64,000 nucleotides of DNA. Source: Rhodocyclaceae bacterium (GTDB lineage Bacteria; Pseudomonadota; Gammaproteobacteria; Burkholderiales; Rhodocyclaceae). The DNA lies in NCBI GenBank assembly GCA_020445745.1, contig JAGRGB010000216.1, positions 17,961-81,960 on the forward strand. Direction: 5' to 3'. Numbering within the stretch: the stretch's first letter is position 1; each line of letters opens with the position of its first letter. The translations under genes and the position numbers were made by a program. Positions 18,105 through 26,297 of the stretch are shown here, piece after piece. The notes under the pieces were generated by a model. That model saw only the letters and a program-made list of their open reading frames with translations. It did not search any database and was not told the origin of the DNA.

Positions 18105-18494
18105 ATGGGCAGTGACCGAATCTCGGAGATCAGCGAGGCCGTGCTGGCCTTTCGCGACGAACGCGACTGGGCCCAGTTCCATACCCTGCGCAAGCTGATC
18201 ACCTCGCTCAACCTCGAAGCCGCCGAACTGCTCGAGCACACCCAATGGCTCGACGACGACGAAATCGAGCGGCTGGCTCGCGACCCCGCAGGCAGACAGG
18301 CGCTCGGCGAGGAATGCGCCGACGTGCTGCTCTACCTGCTGCTGATCGCCGAACGGGCAGGCATCGATCTGGCCGCTGCCACCTGGGACAAGCTGGCGAG
18401 CAATGCGCAGCGCTATCCGGTGGCGCTCGCCCACGGCTCGCGTGAGAAATATACGCGCCTGCGCAAGCGAGCCGGCACCACTGGCGCGGACTGA
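18105..18494 (+). CDS. MazG-like nucleotide pyrophosphohydrolase
   Basis: Small all-alpha NTP pyrophosphatase of 129 aa. The metal-binding glutamates are in LNLEAAELLEH and EECADVLLYLLLIAERAGIDL, giving the EXXE then EXXD pattern of the MazG/DCTPP1 group. Such enzymes clear unusual or excess nucleotides. ATG 18105 is chosen because the domain starts within ten residues of it; the frame is open further upstream but those residues are not domain-like. The stop lies three bases before yaeQ, so the two form an operon. Confidence 0.88.
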   Translation: MGSDRISEISEAVLAFRDERDWAQFHTLRKLITSLNLEAAELLEHTQWLDDDEIERLARDPAGRQALGEECADVLLYLLLIAERAGIDLAAATWDKLASNAQRYPVALAHGSREKYTRLRKRAGTTGAD

Positions 18495-18497
18495 GTC

Positions 18498-19034
18498 ATG
18501 GCGCTGAAGTCGACCGTCTACAAGGCCTCGCTGCAGGTGTCGGACATGGATCGTCAGTATTACGCCGAACACCCGCTGACGATCGCCCGCCACCCGTCCG
18601 AAACCAGCGAGCGGATGATGGTACGGCTGCTCGCCTTCGCGCTCCACGCGGACCCGCGCCTGAGCTTCGGTCGCGGCCTGTCCACCGACGACGAAGCCGC
18701 CCTGTGGCTGCGTGACTACGATGGCAGCATCGCGTTGTGGATCGAGGTCGGACTGCCCGACGAACGTATCTTGCGCAAGGCCTGCTCACGCGCCGAACGC
18801 GTCGTGCTGCTGGCCTATGGTGGGCGCGCGCTGGAACCGTGGTGGCAGGCCAGCGAGCAGGCCCTGAAACGCCTCGACAAACTCGGGATCCTGGCGATCT
18901 CCAGCGAAGACTCGGCGGCGATGTGTGATCTGGCGTCGCGCAGCATGCAACTTCAGGCGAGCATCCAGGATGGCACCGTGTGGCTGTCGGGCGGTGACCG
19001 GATGGTGGAGATCCATCCGCGACGCATCAAGTGA
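18498..19034 (+). CDS. yaeQ: YaeQ family protein
   Basis: Protein of 178 aa matching YaeQ along its whole length: MALKSTVYKASLQVSDMDRQ, then HPSETSERMMVRLLAFALHA, the LWIEVGLPDERILRKACSRA segment, and a C-terminal RMQ-like strand region. YaeQ has a nuclease-like (PD-(D/E)XK) fold. A role in transcription antitermination was proposed for enterobacterial homologues but is not settled. It is co-transcribed with the MazG-like gene. Confidence 0.92.
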   Translation: MALKSTVYKASLQVSDMDRQYYAEHPLTIARHPSETSERMMVRLLAFALHADPRLSFGRGLSTDDEAALWLRDYDGSIALWIEVGLPDERILRKACSRAERVVLLAYGGRALEPWWQASEQALKRLDKLGILAISSEDSAAMCDLASRSMQLQASIQDGTVWLSGGDRMVEIHPRRIK

Positions 19035-19041
19035 ACTGCGG

Positions 19042-19311
19042 CTAGCCGGTATCGATGCGGACGATCAGGTCGCCCTCGTCGACCGGGTCGTTCTCCTCGA
19101 CGCATACCTCGACGATCTCGCCGTCGGCGGGGCAGGGGATGTCGAGGGCGACCTTGCCGGTCTCCAGCACGATCAGGGTGTCGTCGCGACCGACATGTTC
19201 GCCGACCGAAACGAGCACGCTCTGGACGTAGATGTCACCGCTCGCGCAGGAGCCACAGCTCTCCCAGCACTCGGGGTACTTGGGAATCCTGACGTCCTTG
19301 ACCGGGCACAT
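19042..19311 (-). CDS. Stand-alone lipoyl-domain protein with cysteine-rich N-terminus
   Basis: A single biotinyl/lipoyl-type domain in 89 aa. The attachment site reads LETGKVALDIP, the lipoyl pattern (E-T-x-K-V), not the MKM pattern of biotin carriers; the lysine is at about residue 53. The half-domains VGEHVGRDDTLIVLE and ENDPVDEGDLIVRI are intact. Residues 1-25 carry four cysteines (C2, C15, C19, C22; C-x3-C-x2-C), unusual for a carrier domain. There is no dehydrogenase or E2 gene nearby. It could be a free lipoyl carrier for a complex encoded elsewhere, and the cysteines might bind a metal. Function is not known. Confidence 0.8.
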   Translation of the reverse strand: MCPVKDVRIPKYPECWESCGSCASGDIYVQSVLVSVGEHVGRDDTLIVLETGKVALDIPCPADGEIVEVCVEENDPVDEGDLIVRIDTG

Positions 19312-19403
19312 GGCGCCACCTCCTGCGCGGGCTCGCCTGCATTCTAGCCTCCGATGGACCGTCGTCGCTTGCTTCCGGCCGGCTCGCGGCCCGGCGGTCC
19401 ACG

Positions 19404-19429
19404 AAAAAACGCGGCCGAGGCCGCGTTTT
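19404..19429 (-). terminator. Rho-independent terminator of the cold-shock gene
   Basis: AAAACGCGGCC and GGCCGCGTTTT form an 11-bp stem 21 bases after the cold-shock stop codon. The flanking A run reads as a U run on the minus strand. Confidence 0.85.
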
Positions 19430-19449
19430 GCAGTGCTGGATCGGTCGCC

Positions 19450-19659
19450 TTACAGCGGACGGATATTTGCCGCCTGCAGGCCCTTGGGGCCCTGCCGAAT
19501 TTCGAACTCGACCCGCTGGTTTTCCACCAGCGTCTTGAAACCGGTGATCTGGATCTCGCGGAAATGCGCGAAGACATCCTCACCACCCTGGTCCGGGGTG
19601 ATGAAGCCGAAGCCCTTGGAATCGTTGAACCACTTAACGATGCCGGTTTGAGTATTCAT
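19450..19659 (-). CDS. cspA: Cold-shock domain protein (CspA family)
   Basis: Single cold-shock domain of 69 aa that binds single-stranded RNA or DNA and melts RNA structure. RNP1 (KGFGFITP) and RNP2 (DVFAHF) are intact, as is the start [14 protein letters not shown]. Which CspA paralogue this is cannot be told. It has a clear terminator downstream and about 200 bases of non-coding sequence upstream, long enough for the structured 5' leader that often controls such genes. Confidence 0.95.
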   Translation of the reverse strand: MNTQTGIVKWFNDSKGFGFITPDQGGEDVFAHFREIQITGFKTLVENQRVEFEIRQGPKGLQAANIRPL

Positions 19660-19874
19660 GTGTAATGCTTTCCTATAAAAACAGACAAATCGGGCCGAGC
19701 CCGTCGGGCGGCATCGATCAAGAACCTAAGCCGGAGACGTCAGACCGGGGCGACATGGGCGTCGCTGCCCGCGAGAACCACCAAGAACACGCTGCTCGAT
19801 ACGACCGCGGCGTCACGATACACGCTTTTGCCGCCGTGTGTACAGGAATCGTCGGAAAATCGGGCCGCCGCGCG

Positions 19875-20174
19875 TCATCTGCTCCAGCGCGAGTGCCCGA
19901 CGAACTCCTGCCAGTCGAGAACGCCGTCCCCGTTCGCGTCCAACTGGGAGAATGCGCGGGCCTTGTAGGGCGAAACGGTCGCGACCTCCTGCTCGGTCAG
20001 GTGTCCGTCGCCGTCGCGGTCCGCCTGCTCGAACTGACGGGCCGCCTTCTCCTGAACCCGCCGCGCGATGTCACCGCGACGGCCCTGCTGGTCGAGGTCC
20101 GGAACCGCGGTCTGGGCGAGCGTTGCCGCCGGCAGGGAGGCCCACAGGCAGGACAGGAGGATGGTCGATTTCAT
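19875..20174 (-). CDS. Secreted EF-hand protein
   Basis: Small predicted periplasmic or exported calcium-binding protein, 99 aa. Residues 1-20 form a signal peptide (MKSTILLSCLWASLPAATLA). Two EF-hand loops are visible: DRDGDGHLTEQE near residue 52 and DANGDGVLDWQE near 78, each with acidic residues at calcium-binding positions and a glutamate at position 12. ATG 20174 is chosen over longer frames because it opens on the signal peptide. It lies between cspA and the divergent ylqF gene. The partner is unknown. Confidence 0.85.
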   Translation of the reverse strand: MKSTILLSCLWASLPAATLAQTAVPDLDQQGRRGDIARRVQEKAARQFEQADRDGDGHLTEQEVATVSPYKARAFSQLDANGDGVLDWQEFVGHSRWSR

Positions 20175-20262
20175 GGTCGTTCTCGGCGAAAAATTCGGCG
20201 GCACGTCGCGGTGTCGGAGGCGATGAGATAATTCGCCCGAACTTACCAGCAATGAGACTGCA

Positions 20263-21168
20263 ATGCCCATCCAGTGGTTTCCCGGACACATGAACGCGGC
20301 GCGGCGCCAGGCGGCCGAAGCACTGGCGCGCGTCGATGCGGTGATCGAGGTGGTGGACGCCCGCCTGCCGGAAGCCAGCAGCAACCCGATGATCGCCGAG
20401 TTGTGCCATGCCCGCAGCCGGCCGCGCCTGAAGTTGCTGAACAAGGCCGATCTCGCCGACCCGACGGTGACCGACGCGTGGCTGGCATTCTACAACCGTC
20501 AGCCCGGCGTCAAGGCCCACGCGGTTTCGTGCCGCATTGCCGGGGACGCCGCCCGGGTCCCGGATCTGTGCCAGCAACTCGCGCCGCACCGTAACGACGG
20601 CACCAAGCCGCTGCGGATGATGGTGATGGGCATTCCGAACGTCGGCAAGTCGACGCTGACCAACGCGCTGGTACGCCGGCGGGTGTGCAAGGTCGGCGAC
20701 GAGCCGGCGGTGACCCGCCAGCACCAGAGCATCGATCTGGGCCACGGTCGGCGCCTGACCGACACGCCGGGGCTGATGTGGCCGAAGATCGCCCACGACC
20801 TCGACGGCTTCATGCTGGCGGCAAGCCACGCGATCGGTCGCAATGCGGTGATCGACGAAGAGGTCGCCGCGGTGCTCGGCGACATGCTGCTCGAACGATA
20901 TCGGCAAGCGGTGCTGGCCCGCTACGGGTTGAATGAGGTCGAAGACGGCGTCGCTCTCGTGGTGGCGGTCGGCGAGCGCCGCGGATGCCGGCTGCGCGGC
21001 GGGCGGCTCGACCGCGAAAAGGCAGCACGAATCCTGCTGCAGGACTATCGCAGCGGCGCGCTCGGCCGGATCAGTCTCGAATCACCGGAGAGCAGGCAGC
21101 GCATGCTCGAGCGCGCTCAGTGCCTCGTCGTCGGGTCGGTCCAGCGCGCTTCGGCCGCTGACAGTTGA
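20263..21168 (+). CDS. ylqF: Ribosome biogenesis GTPase YlqF/RbgA
   Basis: Circularly permuted GTPase of 301 aa that helps late 50S assembly. The order of motifs shows the permutation: G4 (LLNKADL, about residue 65) comes before G1 (GIPNVGKSTL, about 125) and G3 (DTPGLMWPK, about 167). The N-terminal IQWFPGHMNAARRQ stretch is the family hallmark. The last 52 bases overlap the convergent hypothetical gene at 21117. Confidence 0.94.
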   Translation: MPIQWFPGHMNAARRQAAEALARVDAVIEVVDARLPEASSNPMIAELCHARSRPRLKLLNKADLADPTVTDAWLAFYNRQPGVKAHAVSCRIAGDAARVPDLCQQLAPHRNDGTKPLRMMVMGIPNVGKSTLTNALVRRRVCKVGDEPAVTRQHQSIDLGHGRRLTDTPGLMWPKIAHDLDGFMLAASHAIGRNAVIDEEVAAVLGDMLLERYRQAVLARYGLNEVEDGVALVVAVGERRGCRLRGGRLDREKAARILLQDYRSGALGRISLESPESRQRMLERAQCLVVGSVQRASAADS

Positions 21169-21683
21169 ACGGCGAAATCCAGCGCGATCGACAATTCGAC
21201 CTCGATTTCGGCTCGCATGCCGGGTCGCGGTTCCAGCGGTCCGAGCAGGGCGTCGTGCATCGCGTCGAACAAGGCGGCGATCTGCAGCAGCGGCGCCTCG
21301 ATGATCTCGAGCACCCCATCGCGCTGCGGCGTGCCGACCGCCAGCGCCGCGGCGACGTCCCGGTGCAGGCTAAGGGCGTGCTCGATGCAGCCGGCCATCG
21401 CCGTCACGCGCCGCCGGATCTCGCCGACCGAGGCGACTGCGGCGACGTCGAACGCGACCTCGTGCAGCGCGGCCAGCGCGTTCAGGCTGTGAACGAAGGC
21501 GGTCTCGAGTTCGCCGGCCAGCGTCGCGCGGATCCATGGCCAGGTGCGCCCGGCGGACCCCGGGCGTTCCCGCTGTTCGGGGATTCGCTGGCGTATCCGG
21601 CGGGCCTGCTCGCCCAGCCTCAGCATCGCCAGACGCGCATCTGGTGCCAGCGGCGGCGCTGCGGAAGGCCCGGTTTCAGCCAC
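21117..21683 (-). CDS. Hypothetical alpha-helical protein
   Basis: Unrecognised protein of 188 aa, rich in Ala, Leu, Arg and Glu and probably all helical. No signal peptide, membrane helix or catalytic motif is seen. It converges on ylqF with a 52-base overlap, and the next gene leftward-reading (22147) ends 89 bases before its start. An opposite-strand frame (21165-21764) covers much of the same DNA; this strand is preferred because its protein has normal residue composition and helical heptads. Confidence 0.5.
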   Translation of the reverse strand: MAETGPSAAPPLAPDARLAMLRLGEQARRIRQRIPEQRERPGSAGRTWPWIRATLAGELETAFVHSLNALAALHEVAFDVAAVASVGEIRRRVTAMAGCIEHALSLHRDVAAALAVGTPQRDGVLEIIEAPLLQIAALFDAMHDALLGPLEPRPGMRAEIEVELSIALDFAVQLSAAEARWTDPTTRH

Positions 21684-21772
21684 GGTCAGGCCCCTGCGGC
21701 GCGGTTGGCTAGACCGTCACGACCGCAATCCCGGCGCGGGGATGCGAGACGTCGCCGGCAGTGACGGCAGCG

Positions 21773-22147
21773 TCAGATGCCACCGGATTCGACCGCACGC
21801 ACGAAGATCACCGCGTCGAAGCTGCGCTTCAGCAACTTGCTGTAGAAGTCGCCCATCACCACGCCATCCGGGAAGCGGATCCGGCTGCCGTCGACGACTG
21901 GCGTGCGCGGCGCCGCCAGCCAGGTCCGTCGGCCGGCCTCGTCCACCTCGATGTAGGTGTATTGGTTGGCATCCATGTGCTGCACGACCCGTCCGCTGCG
22001 CGTCAACGGCGCGAATCGGGCCTCGCCCGATGGCCGCATCAGGCGCAGCGCGTCGTCGGGCGCCGGATGGCCTGGCGGCGGGGCGGCGGTCGCGCCGGCG
22101 AAGGCCAGCAGCAAGGCCAGGGACGATATCAGGAGACGCTGTTTCAT
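21773..22147 (-). CDS. Small periplasmic protein resembling NrfJ
   Basis: Predicted exported protein of 124 aa with a signal peptide (MKQRLLISSLALLLAFAGATA). The body contains RSGRVVQHMDANQYTYIEVDEAG, then TWLAAPRTPVVDGSRIRFPDGVVMGDFYSKLLKRSFDAVIFV. From memory this pattern (G-x-V, Y-T-Y-x-x-V, W-x-A, M-x-x-F-x-S-K-x-L-x-R-x-F) matches the small NrfJ-type proteins found beside some nitrite reductase genes and elsewhere. No nrf gene is nearby, and the role is unknown. Confidence 0.65.
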   Translation of the reverse strand: MKQRLLISSLALLLAFAGATAAPPPGHPAPDDALRLMRPSGEARFAPLTRSGRVVQHMDANQYTYIEVDEAGRRTWLAAPRTPVVDGSRIRFPDGVVMGDFYSKLLKRSFDAVIFVRAVESGGI

Positions 22148-22231
22148 CGGACCGATCCGGAAATGATTGCGGCTCCATGATGGGGTGCCGGGCCAGGCGC
22201 TGCAAGCGACGGACCGTTGCCGGGCCAGTCG

Positions 22232-22933
22232 TCAGCGTGGCGGCACGAAGGCCTGATCCCCCGGATCCGGGGGAAAATCGAGCCCCTCGACGAGCGAACG
22301 GCCGATCTGCCTGCCCATCGCGTAGTGCTCCTCGCGAGTCGCCACCAGGTGTGATCCGATGCGCCGGAATTCCCCGAACTCGGTGACGAACTCCAGGTTG
22401 CCGATACCGGTTCCGATCGAGCGCAGCACGCGGGCGCTGGCGGCATCGACGTCCACGACCAGCCTGAGGGGCGGTTCGAGAGCGAGTACCAGGGTGTGGA
22501 TGGTCCGGCCATCGGCTTCGGTGCGGCTACCGAGCCAGCTGACCCGGTCCGTCGCCAGCAGGTTCCACGGCAGGCGGCTGCGGGCCGCCTGCAGCCGCAT
22601 CGCCTGCAGGAAGGGGCCCGCCTTCGGCTCCGCGCCCTGCCAGGCCCGCTCGCCGGCCATCCGCCGCAGCTCGGTGCCGGTGGGGTAGTCGAGCCGAATG
22701 CGAAAGCGATCCGGCGCGGCCCAGAGGCGTTCCATGGCCCCTTCACCGCGCAGCTTGCTGAACGTGCGACCTGTCTGGCGGATCGTCCGGACCTCGCCGA
22801 GCACACCATAGGCAGTCTCGATGCGGGCAAGGATGCCCGCCAGGTCGTCCGCCTGTACGGGCATCGCGGCCACCAGCAAGGCAAGGCGCAGGAAGTGCTT
22901 GGCAGCGCAGCGGAACGAGGTGGCGAACTTCAT
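22232..22933 (-). CDS. LolA-like outer-membrane lipoprotein carrier-type protein
   Basis: Predicted periplasmic protein of 233 aa. A basic start and hydrophobic core end at about residue 28 (MPVQA). The remainder follows the LolA-like pattern: LAGILARIETAYGVLGEVRTIRQTGRT, then RLWAAPDRFRIRLDYPTGTELRRM and VLALEPPLRLVVDVDAASARVLRS. It probably has the half-barrel fold used to bind acyl chains. It is unlikely to be the main LolA, since the sequence is divergent and no lol genes are near. It follows the small NrfJ-like gene on the same strand with an 84-base gap. Confidence 0.6.
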   Translation of the reverse strand: MKFATSFRCAAKHFLRLALLVAAMPVQADDLAGILARIETAYGVLGEVRTIRQTGRTFSKLRGEGAMERLWAAPDRFRIRLDYPTGTELRRMAGERAWQGAEPKAGPFLQAMRLQAARSRLPWNLLATDRVSWLGSRTEADGRTIHTLVLALEPPLRLVVDVDAASARVLRSIGTGIGNLEFVTEFGEFRRIGSHLVATREEHYAMGRQIGRSLVEGLDFPPDPGDQAFVPPR

Positions 22934-23004
22934 GGCAGGCTTCGAGGCGGGATCGGGCTTTGGTGCAGCCTATAATGCCACGCCCCACCGATGGAGCCGT
23001 CACG

Positions 23005-23211
23005 ATGGAACAGCAGGAACGCATCGACCAGCTCGAGACCCGGCTGATGCAGGTCGAAGACCTGCTCGAAGCCCTGAACCTGACCGTCTTTCGGCAGCAG
23101 GAGCAGTTGGCTCGAATGGTGCGGCAACTGACGGATCTCGGCGCCCGGGTAACGGCGACGACGGACATCGACAGCCGGGGCGGCGCCGCGGACGTGCCGC
23201 CGCACTATTGA
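23005..23211 (+). CDS. slyX: SlyX family protein
   Basis: Small coiled-coil protein of 68 aa. The SlyX start is clear (ERIDQLETRLMQVEDLLEALNLTVFRQQEQLARMVRQL) and the C-terminal end PPHY is the family tail. Function is unknown in all bacteria. ATG 23005 is used rather than the longer frame from 22960 because the family begins at this residue. It overlaps the convergent gene at 23205 by 7 bases. Confidence 0.9.
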   Translation: MEQQERIDQLETRLMQVEDLLEALNLTVFRQQEQLARMVRQLTDLGARVTATTDIDSRGGAADVPPHY

Positions 23212-23882
23212 GCCGAAGCCTGGCCGGCCGAGCCGGCAGTGAGCGGTTCGAACAGCTTGGCAAAGGCGGCCGGGGCCACGTATTGCAGCAGTTCGCGTCC
23301 GTCGTCGTCGACCAGCAGGTCGAGACCCAATTCGGGATACAGGAAATGGACCGTGCCACGGTCCTGCCGGATTCGGCGGGCGGGTTCGCCGAAGCGGTCG
23401 ACGACGGTGTCGCGATCGAGGTCCACCGACGGAATGAAGCTGATGCCGGCGATCGCGAGTTGCTCGGCGTCGCGAGCGTCGGCCGCTGACAGACGCAGCC
23501 GCCAGGCGCCGCTGCGGGTCGCTTCGGAATCGGCGGCCCGGCCGGCCATCTGCGCCAGCCGTTCGACGGATGCGTCCAGGCTGAGGATCAGCTTGCCGGT
23601 CACATAGCCGAGGCGGGCGCTCGGCTGGTAGGCCTCCAGCGCCAGGGCACCACTGGCCTCGCGAATCAGGCCGACGTCGAATTCGCCGCCGTGAACGCGT
23701 CTTGCCTCGGCCAATGTGCTGGTCGGCAGGGTCAGGCCGAAGACTTCGCTGCGCCCATCGCCAAGGACCTTGATCCGCCACGGCAGCTGGCTCTGGTCCG
23801 CCGGAGCGCCACTGCGGGGCAGCAGGAAGGGCAGCACCAGGGCAGCCAGCACGAGGGCAGCGAGCGTTGCGGCGAGCTTCAT
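23205..23882 (-). CDS. Hypothetical exported or membrane-anchored protein
   Basis: Protein of 225 aa starting with a hydrophobic segment (MKLAATLAALVLAALVLPFLL), so exported or anchored in the inner membrane. Visible stretches include SQLPWRIKVLGDGRSEVFGLTLPTSTLAEARRVHG, VDRFGEPARRIRQDRGTVHFLYPELGLDLLVDDDGRELLQYV. No catalytic motif is recognised. The VFGLTLPTSTLAEAR and YPxLGLD parts suggest an exported folded domain of unknown role. It is convergent with slyX. Confidence 0.7.
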   Translation of the reverse strand: MKLAATLAALVLAALVLPFLLPRSGAPADQSQLPWRIKVLGDGRSEVFGLTLPTSTLAEARRVHGGEFDVGLIREASGALALEAYQPSARLGYVTGKLILSLDASVERLAQMAGRAADSEATRSGAWRLRLSAADARDAEQLAIAGISFIPSVDLDRDTVVDRFGEPARRIRQDRGTVHFLYPELGLDLLVDDDGRELLQYVAPAAFAKLFEPLTAGSAGQASAQ

Positions 23883-24268
23883 CGGTCAGCTCTTGCGTGA
23901 CGATGGTCGGCAGCCGGGGCAGTGGCCGTATCGATCGGACACGGGCAGGGCAGGTCTCGCTCGCAAGTCATTGGTCGCTCGAAGGGGGCACGCCGGCGGC
24001 ACCCGGCATGCCGAATGGGCGTCGGTCCGTGCCCGGCACGCCATGCACGGGAGGTATCGATGGTGGCACGGCGATGCACGCAAGGCAATCCGGCGGCTGA
24101 TTCCTTTGGCATTGATTATTAGTGTATCAGGATGTTAGGTAATACTGCCGTTCGTCCATGAGTCGATTGACGTGGGAAATTCTTCCGCAAGAATACGGCA
24201 TAACCATCGACCGAGAATGGGTTCAGCACCTCGACATTTGCCCTACGTCTGACCAATGGGAGGAACCA
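23883..24268. other. Intergenic region upstream of the multiheme cytochrome gene
   Basis: 386 bases without a convincing gene between two divergent genes. The right half (about 24105-24215) is clearly AT-richer than its surroundings and should hold the cytochrome promoter. I found no perfect sigma-70 element, FNR box or sigma-54 element. A frame starting at 24158 reads into the cytochrome but is treated as leader. Confidence 0.5.
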
Positions 24269-26173
24269 ATGAAACGACCTGCACTTCGGCGGCGAAGCCT
24301 TTCGCTGCTGCTCCAACTGACCCTGCTGCCGGCGACCGCCCTTGCCGACTTGTCGGCGGTGCCGGATTCCCTCGATCTCACCCGCGACCAGAAGGCCACC
24401 ATCCAGTTGTTCGGCGTCGAAGGGCGCCTGCGCGTGCGCATTTCGGACGAGCATGTTGCCCAGGCAAAGCTCGACGGCAGCGAAATCCGGGTCGAAGCCG
24501 GCGAAATCGGCACCGCGGTGATTCGCGTCCGTGACGGTGAATCGTCGCTGTCGATTCCGGTCGCCGTTCGCAGCAACGAGGATGGCGGCGGTGGCGGTGG
24601 CGGCGGTGGCGGTGGAGGAGGTGGTGGCAACGGCTACACGCTGCTCGGCTGGAACGATCTCGGCATGCACTGCATGGATGCCGACTACTCGATCTTCTCG
24701 ATCCTGCCACCGTTCAACAACCTGCGCGCCCAACTGATCGATCGCGGCGGACATGGCGTCGTCAGTGACGGCGTTACCGTCACCTTCGAAGCGATGGCCG
24801 ACCCCGACGGCTCGATCAACAGCTGGTCGGTAGGCAAGACCAATTTCTGGGATTACGTCGCCGACTACTTCGGCGTGAATCCGCCCGCGGGCGAGGGACT
24901 GGTGGGCTTCCGCAGTGCCGAGACGACACCCCAGGCGATGAACGTCGACGCCGAGGCCGGCATGTTCGTCGCGGACGGTGTTCCGATCACGCCCTACGAC
25001 GACGCGCTGGCCAAGAACTTCTATCCTCTGGTGCGCCTGGCCGCGCGCGACGGCGACGGCAACCTGCTCGCCGAGGCCCGCGTGGTGTTGCCGGTATCGG
25101 ACGAGATGACCTGTATCGGTTGCCACGGTTCGGGCAGCGCCGACGACGCGCGACCCGACGCCGGCTGGCTCGACGACCCGGATCCCGAGCGCGACTACCG
25201 TCGCAACATCCTTGCCCTGCACGACCAGGAGCAGGGCGCCAATCCGGACTATGCAAACGCCCTGGACAGCCTCGGCTACTCGCCGGCCGGACTGCTGGCC
25301 ACCGCCGACGGCGGCCGCGCGATCCTGTGCGCGAGCTGCCACGGCTCCAACGCCCTGCCGGGGACCGGCATCGACGGCATCAGCCCGCTGACCCAGGCGA
25401 TGCACGCCCAGCACGCGTCCGCGCTCGATCCGCTGAGCGGCCAGGCGCTGGGCGACAGCGACAATCGCAGCGCCTGCTACCAGTGCCATCCGGGCTCCGA
25501 GACACGTTGCCTGCGCGGTGTCATGGGCAATGCGCTGAACGACGACGGCAGCCTGGCGATGCAGTGCCAGAACTGCCACGGCCAGATGGCCAATGTCGGT
25601 CGCGAGGGCAGGGAAGGCTGGTTGGAACAGCCCAATTGCCAGAGTTGCCATCATGACGGCCAGCGCGAGACCGATGCACTGACCGCCGACGGACAGCTCA
25701 AGGCCTGGGTCGATGCGCGTTATGCGACCAACCCCGACGTGCCCGCAGCGGGCTTCGACCTGTATCGATTCAGCAAGGGCCACGGCGATCTGCAGTGCGA
25801 GGCCTGTCACGGTGCCACCCACGCCGAGTATCCGAGTTCGCACCGCAACGACAACCTGCTGGCGCTCGACGTCCAGGGGCGGGAGGGCAGCATCGGTGAA
25901 TGCGCGGCCTGCCACAGCAGCGTGCCGGACACCGTCGATGGCGGTCCCCACGGCATGCACACGGTGGGCAATCGCTGGGTCGATCGGCACGAGAATGCCG
26001 CCGAAAACGACCACCAGCGATGCGCCTACTGCCATGGTGCCGACTTCCGGGGCGGGCCGCTGTCCGAGGTCAAGGTGGCTCGCAGCTTCAGCGTCGAGGG
26101 GCGGCAGGTGAGCTATCAACCAGGGCAGCAGGTCGGCTGCTACGATTGTCACGACGGCCCGCGGGGCGATTGA
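24269..26173 (+). CDS. Exported nine-heme c-type cytochrome with Ig-like N-terminus and polyglycine linker
   Basis: Predicted periplasmic or cell-surface electron carrier of 634 aa. Residues 1-26 are a signal peptide ending ATALA. An Ig-like domain (DLSAVPDSLDLTRDQ, then AVIRVRDGESSLSIPV, about 27-100) is followed by a run of 15 glycines (106-120). A domain beginning GYTLLGWNDLGMHCMDADYS covers about 121-280. Nine CXXCH heme motifs then run from residue 282 to the end (CIGCH, CASCH, CYQCH, CQNCH, CQSCH, CEACH, CAACH, CAYCH, CYDCH). ATG 24269 has a GGGAGG site in front and opens on the signal peptide. No cytochrome maturation or reductase gene is nearby. Electron donor and acceptor are unknown. 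Confidence 0.9.
   Translation: MKRPALRRRSLSLLLQLTLLPATALADLSAVPDSLDLTRDQKATIQLFGVEGRLRVRISDEHVAQAKLDGSEIRVEAGEIGTAVIRVRDGESSLSIPVAVRSNEDGGGGGGGGGGGGGGGNGYTLLGWNDLGMHCMDADYSIFSILPPFNNLRAQLIDRGGHGVVSDGVTVTFEAMADPDGSINSWSVGKTNFWDYVADYFGVNPPAGEGLVGFRSAETTPQAMNVDAEAGMFVADGVPITPYDDALAKNFYPLVRLAARDGDGNLLAEARVVLPVSDEMTCIGCHGSGSADDARPDAGWLDDPDPERDYRRNILALHDQEQGANPDYANALDSLGYSPAGLLATADGGRAILCASCHGSNALPGTGIDGISPLTQAMHAQHASALDPLSGQALGDSDNRSACYQCHPGSETRCLRGVMGNALNDDGSLAMQCQNCHGQMANVGREGREGWLEQPNCQSCHHDGQRETDALTADGQLKAWVDARYATNPDVPAAGFDLYRFSKGHGDLQCEACHGATHAEYPSSHRNDNLLALDVQGREGSIGECAACHSSVPDTVDGGPHGMHTVGNRWVDRHENAAENDHQRCAYCHGADFRGGPLSEVKVARSFSVEGRQVSYQPGQQVGCYDCHDGPRGD
24584..24628 (+). repeat. GGN triplet run coding for 15 glycines
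   Basis: Fifteen consecutive GGC/GGT/GGA codons inside the cytochrome gene link its N-terminal and middle domains. The mixed third bases make it less slippery than a pure repeat, but its length may vary between strains. Confidence 0.9.
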
Positions 26174-26192
26174 TCCGGCTCGATGCGGAACC

Positions 26193-26258
26193 CCCGCCGC
26201 CGTTGCAAGGCGGCGGGTCGGGAAGTGCCGCCGGCGGTGCCCAGGCACCGCCGGCGGC
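26193..26258. terminator. Tandem GC-rich stem-loops after the cytochrome gene
   Basis: Two perfect hairpins follow the cytochrome stop codon: CCCGCCGCC / GGCGGCGGG (26193-26217, 7-base loop) and GCCGCCGGCGGTGC / GCACCGCCGGCGGC (26227-26258, 4-base loop). Neither is followed by a T run, so they may stabilise mRNA or act with Rho instead of ending transcription by themselves. Confidence 0.55.
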
Positions 26259-26297
26259 CTCACTCAACTTGCCACCGGCATCGCCGTTAATCGTGGA

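Noticed and set aside
21165-21764. Plus-strand frame overlapping the hypothetical minus-strand gene after ylqF
   Set aside because: The protein looks compositionally random (Gln/Arg/His-rich) and the minus-strand product is more protein-like, though neither is proven.
24158-24268. Earlier ATG for the multiheme cytochrome
   Set aside because: It would bury the signal peptide inside the protein; ATG 24269 has a good ribosome site.
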